Shown piece by piece: positions 28,566-29,546 of a stretch of DNA of 29,546 bases (position 1 is its first letter; each line of letters starts with the position of its first letter). Location of the stretch: positions 1 through 29,546 of the forward strand of contig NZ_CP115771.1 in assembly GCF_027912835.1 (NCBI RefSeq), written 5' to 3'. The notes under the pieces are model-generated. The model had not been told where the DNA came from. It saw nothing but the letters and a program-made list of their open reading frames with translations, and did not search any database. Made by a program: the position numbers and the translations under genes. This stretch comes from Paracoccus sediminicola. Its GTDB lineage: Bacteria > Pseudomonadota > Alphaproteobacteria > Rhodobacterales > Rhodobacteraceae.

Positions 28566-29249
28566 TCATTGAGATAGCTTCCTTGAAATTTGGCGTGTTC
28601 TGAATTTCCTGCATGATACCAGATATTTGCGGGAAATACGACCGTGCGGCCATTTCCACGAAAAAAAGGCTCTGTCGCATTCCTGGCATAAATCCCGATA
28701 CCAGACCTTCGCGTTGTCGGTCGCGGCGCGGTGTGTCAGGCGAAGAACGCTGACGCCTTCGACGTGCGAAACTGAGGCATTTTCAAAGGCAAAAACCCAA
28801 CCGCTGCTTTGCCATTCCTCGATCAACTGGGGCAGGCTTTCCGTAAGTTGCCCGTCCGCCTGTTTCAGCTTGTAGACCAGGAAGGCCATGAAAGCGGGGC
28901 GGCTTTCGGGGGTGTTGAGAACCTGCCGACCATTTCTAAGAACGCCAAGCGGCCTCTGGGGGCGGTTGTAAGCATATTCGTCATGTTCCGGCGTTCTGCC
29001 GTTCGCACTATAGACCGCCCATTCAGTCACATGAGCGGCGTCCAGTGCGCGAAGATTGTCCCAAACCGCTTGCCCGCCCTCACCTCGCCACTTGTGACTG
29101 TGGGCGCGATCAAAGCTTCTTCGCTCGCCTGTTTCGTCGTCTTGGTAAAACCTGATGGCTGACAATCGCGACGTCCTCAAGGAAACCTTCGGGGAAGATC
29201 GGGATCGAGGGTATGAGAACGAACGCTGATTTCTTAGCTTTCTGAGCAT
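28566..29249 (-). CDS. Unknown protein, possibly with a frameshifted N-terminus
   Basis: A 227-residue frame whose convincing part runs from SAIRFYQDDETGERRSFDRAH through AVYSANGRTPEHDEYAYNRP and FMAFLVYKLKQADGQLTESL to the stop. Its first 30 residues (MLRKLRNQRSFSYPRSRSS) look like out-of-frame sequence. Another frame, 29110-29301, gives a better-looking start, MLTDMMDPRSGQFRLGRYAQK then IPIFPEGFLEDVAI. The real protein may begin there and change frame near 29160, which would make this a frameshifted pseudogene. I do not recognise the family. It lies next to the origin. Confidence 0.5.
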   Translation of the reverse strand: MLRKLRNQRSFSYPRSRSSPKVSLRTSRLSAIRFYQDDETGERRSFDRAHSHKWRGEGGQAVWDNLRALDAAHVTEWAVYSANGRTPEHDEYAYNRPQRPLGVLRNGRQVLNTPESRPAFMAFLVYKLKQADGQLTESLPQLIEEWQSSGWVFAFENASVSHVEGVSVLRLTHRAATDNAKVWYRDLCQECDRAFFSWKWPHGRISRKYLVSCRKFRTRQISRKLSQ

Positions 29250-29304
29250 AACGCCCCAGTCGAAATTGTCCTGAGCGGGGGTCCATCATGTCTGTCAGCA
29301 CAAG

Positions 29305-29345
29305 TCATCCACAAGACCTCACTAGTGTTATTTTAGTTATATAAA
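29305..29345. other. Origin region: DnaA-box-like site and A/T-rich stretch
   Basis: TCATCCACA at 29305-29313 differs from the DnaA box TTATCCACA by one base. It is followed by a stretch rich in A and T (29321-29345) and then by the iterons. This is the usual layout of an iteron plasmid origin. Confidence 0.6.
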
Positions 29346-29426
29346 GGGTTAGTAAGTTACGAGTGAGCCACGCATCGGTCACATCGTTGATATCTAAAAT
29401 AAATTGCCAACTTTTGTGATGTCTGC

Positions 29427-29511
29427 GGTTCCCAGAGGGGCGAATCTTGGTTCCCAGAGGGGCGAAGTTTCGGTTCCCAAAGGGGCGAATCTTGGTTCCC
29501 AGAGGGGCGAA
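29427..29511 (+). repeat. Iterons of the plasmid origin
   Basis: Four direct copies of GGTTCCCAGAGGGGCGAA at 29427-29444, 29449-29466, 29472-29489 (one change, CAAAGG) and 29494-29511, spaced 22-23 bases. One helical turn is about 10.5 bases, so copies lie on one face of the DNA. RepA encoded at 53-1087 is the probable binder. Further diverged copies span the window ends and lie at 16-33. Confidence 0.88.
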
Positions 29512-29546
29512 GTCTTGGCTTCGGTACTTCAGCGGCCAGCGGTTCC

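Noticed and set aside
29427..29511. CRISPR array
   Set aside because: The repeats are 18 bases with 4-5 base gaps; they are iterons, not repeat-spacer units, and no cas gene is present.
1..29546. tRNA or rRNA genes
   Set aside because: I saw no cloverleaf with a GTTCGAATC-type arm and no rRNA-like sequence.

Overview
The window reads as a complete or nearly complete plasmid of an alphaproteobacterium, most likely Rhodobacteraceae (Roseobacter/Paracoccus side). The evidence is a RepA of the alphaproteobacterial plasmid type at the left edge, small ParA/ribbon-helix-helix partition pairs, high-GC coding sequence, and Rhodobacteraceae-type respiratory genes (ccoI-S-N-O-Q-P, nirK-nirV, nnrS, nnrU, FnrL). 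Four direct iterons lie at the extreme right edge. A further iteron-like copy spans the right and left ends when they are joined, and another lies at 16-33 just before repA. The simplest reading is a circle of about 29.5 kb cut inside its own origin.

Layout. 1-2914: repA, a parA/RHH partition pair and a RelE-like toxin/XRE antitoxin pair. 2918-5924: a mobile-element scrapyard. The 3' end of a DNA methyltransferase gene is cut by an IS3-family element, which is itself split by an IS110-family (IS1111-group) element. That element has a structured non-coding region downstream of its transposase that looks like a bridge-RNA (seekRNA) locus. 5975-20296: a low-oxygen, nitrite and NO respiration island. 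It holds a YbaN-like membrane protein, a group III truncated globin, an NsrR-like Rrf2 regulator, a DUF6522-like gene broken by an amber codon, nnrS, nnrU, nirV, nirK, pseudoazurin, an FnrL-type regulator, a hemerythrin-like protein, and a tightly overlapped cbb3 oxidase operon (copper ATPase, ccoS, ccoN, ccoO, ccoQ, ccoP, a small signal-peptide ORF and a DUF2189 protein). Two perfect FNR-type boxes (TTGAT-N4-GTCAA) sit before pseudoazurin/fnrL and before the copper ATPase. Two related palindromes may bind the Rrf2 regulator. No NO reductase (norCB) is present, although NirK makes NO.

20373-29301: a second plasmid-backbone-like segment. It has a serine recombinase, a second parA/RHH operon, higBA, a Zn-ribbon protein and several unknown small proteins. 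It carries two identical IS256-family copies in opposite orientation. The 8-bp flanks of these copies do not match in the present arrangement, but they match (8/8 and 7/8) if the 3.5 kb between them is flipped back. Flipping also rebuilds a complete lipoprotein gene whose signal peptide now lies 5 kb from its body. The present structure is therefore best explained by recombinational inversion after two independent insertions.

Working together, the island would let a host respire at low oxygen through cbb3 and reduce nitrite to NO through pseudoazurin/NirK. FnrL would sense oxygen and the Rrf2 protein would sense NO. Two partition systems and two toxin-antitoxin systems would stabilise the plasmid. 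All functional statements come from reading the translated sequence; no database search was run.
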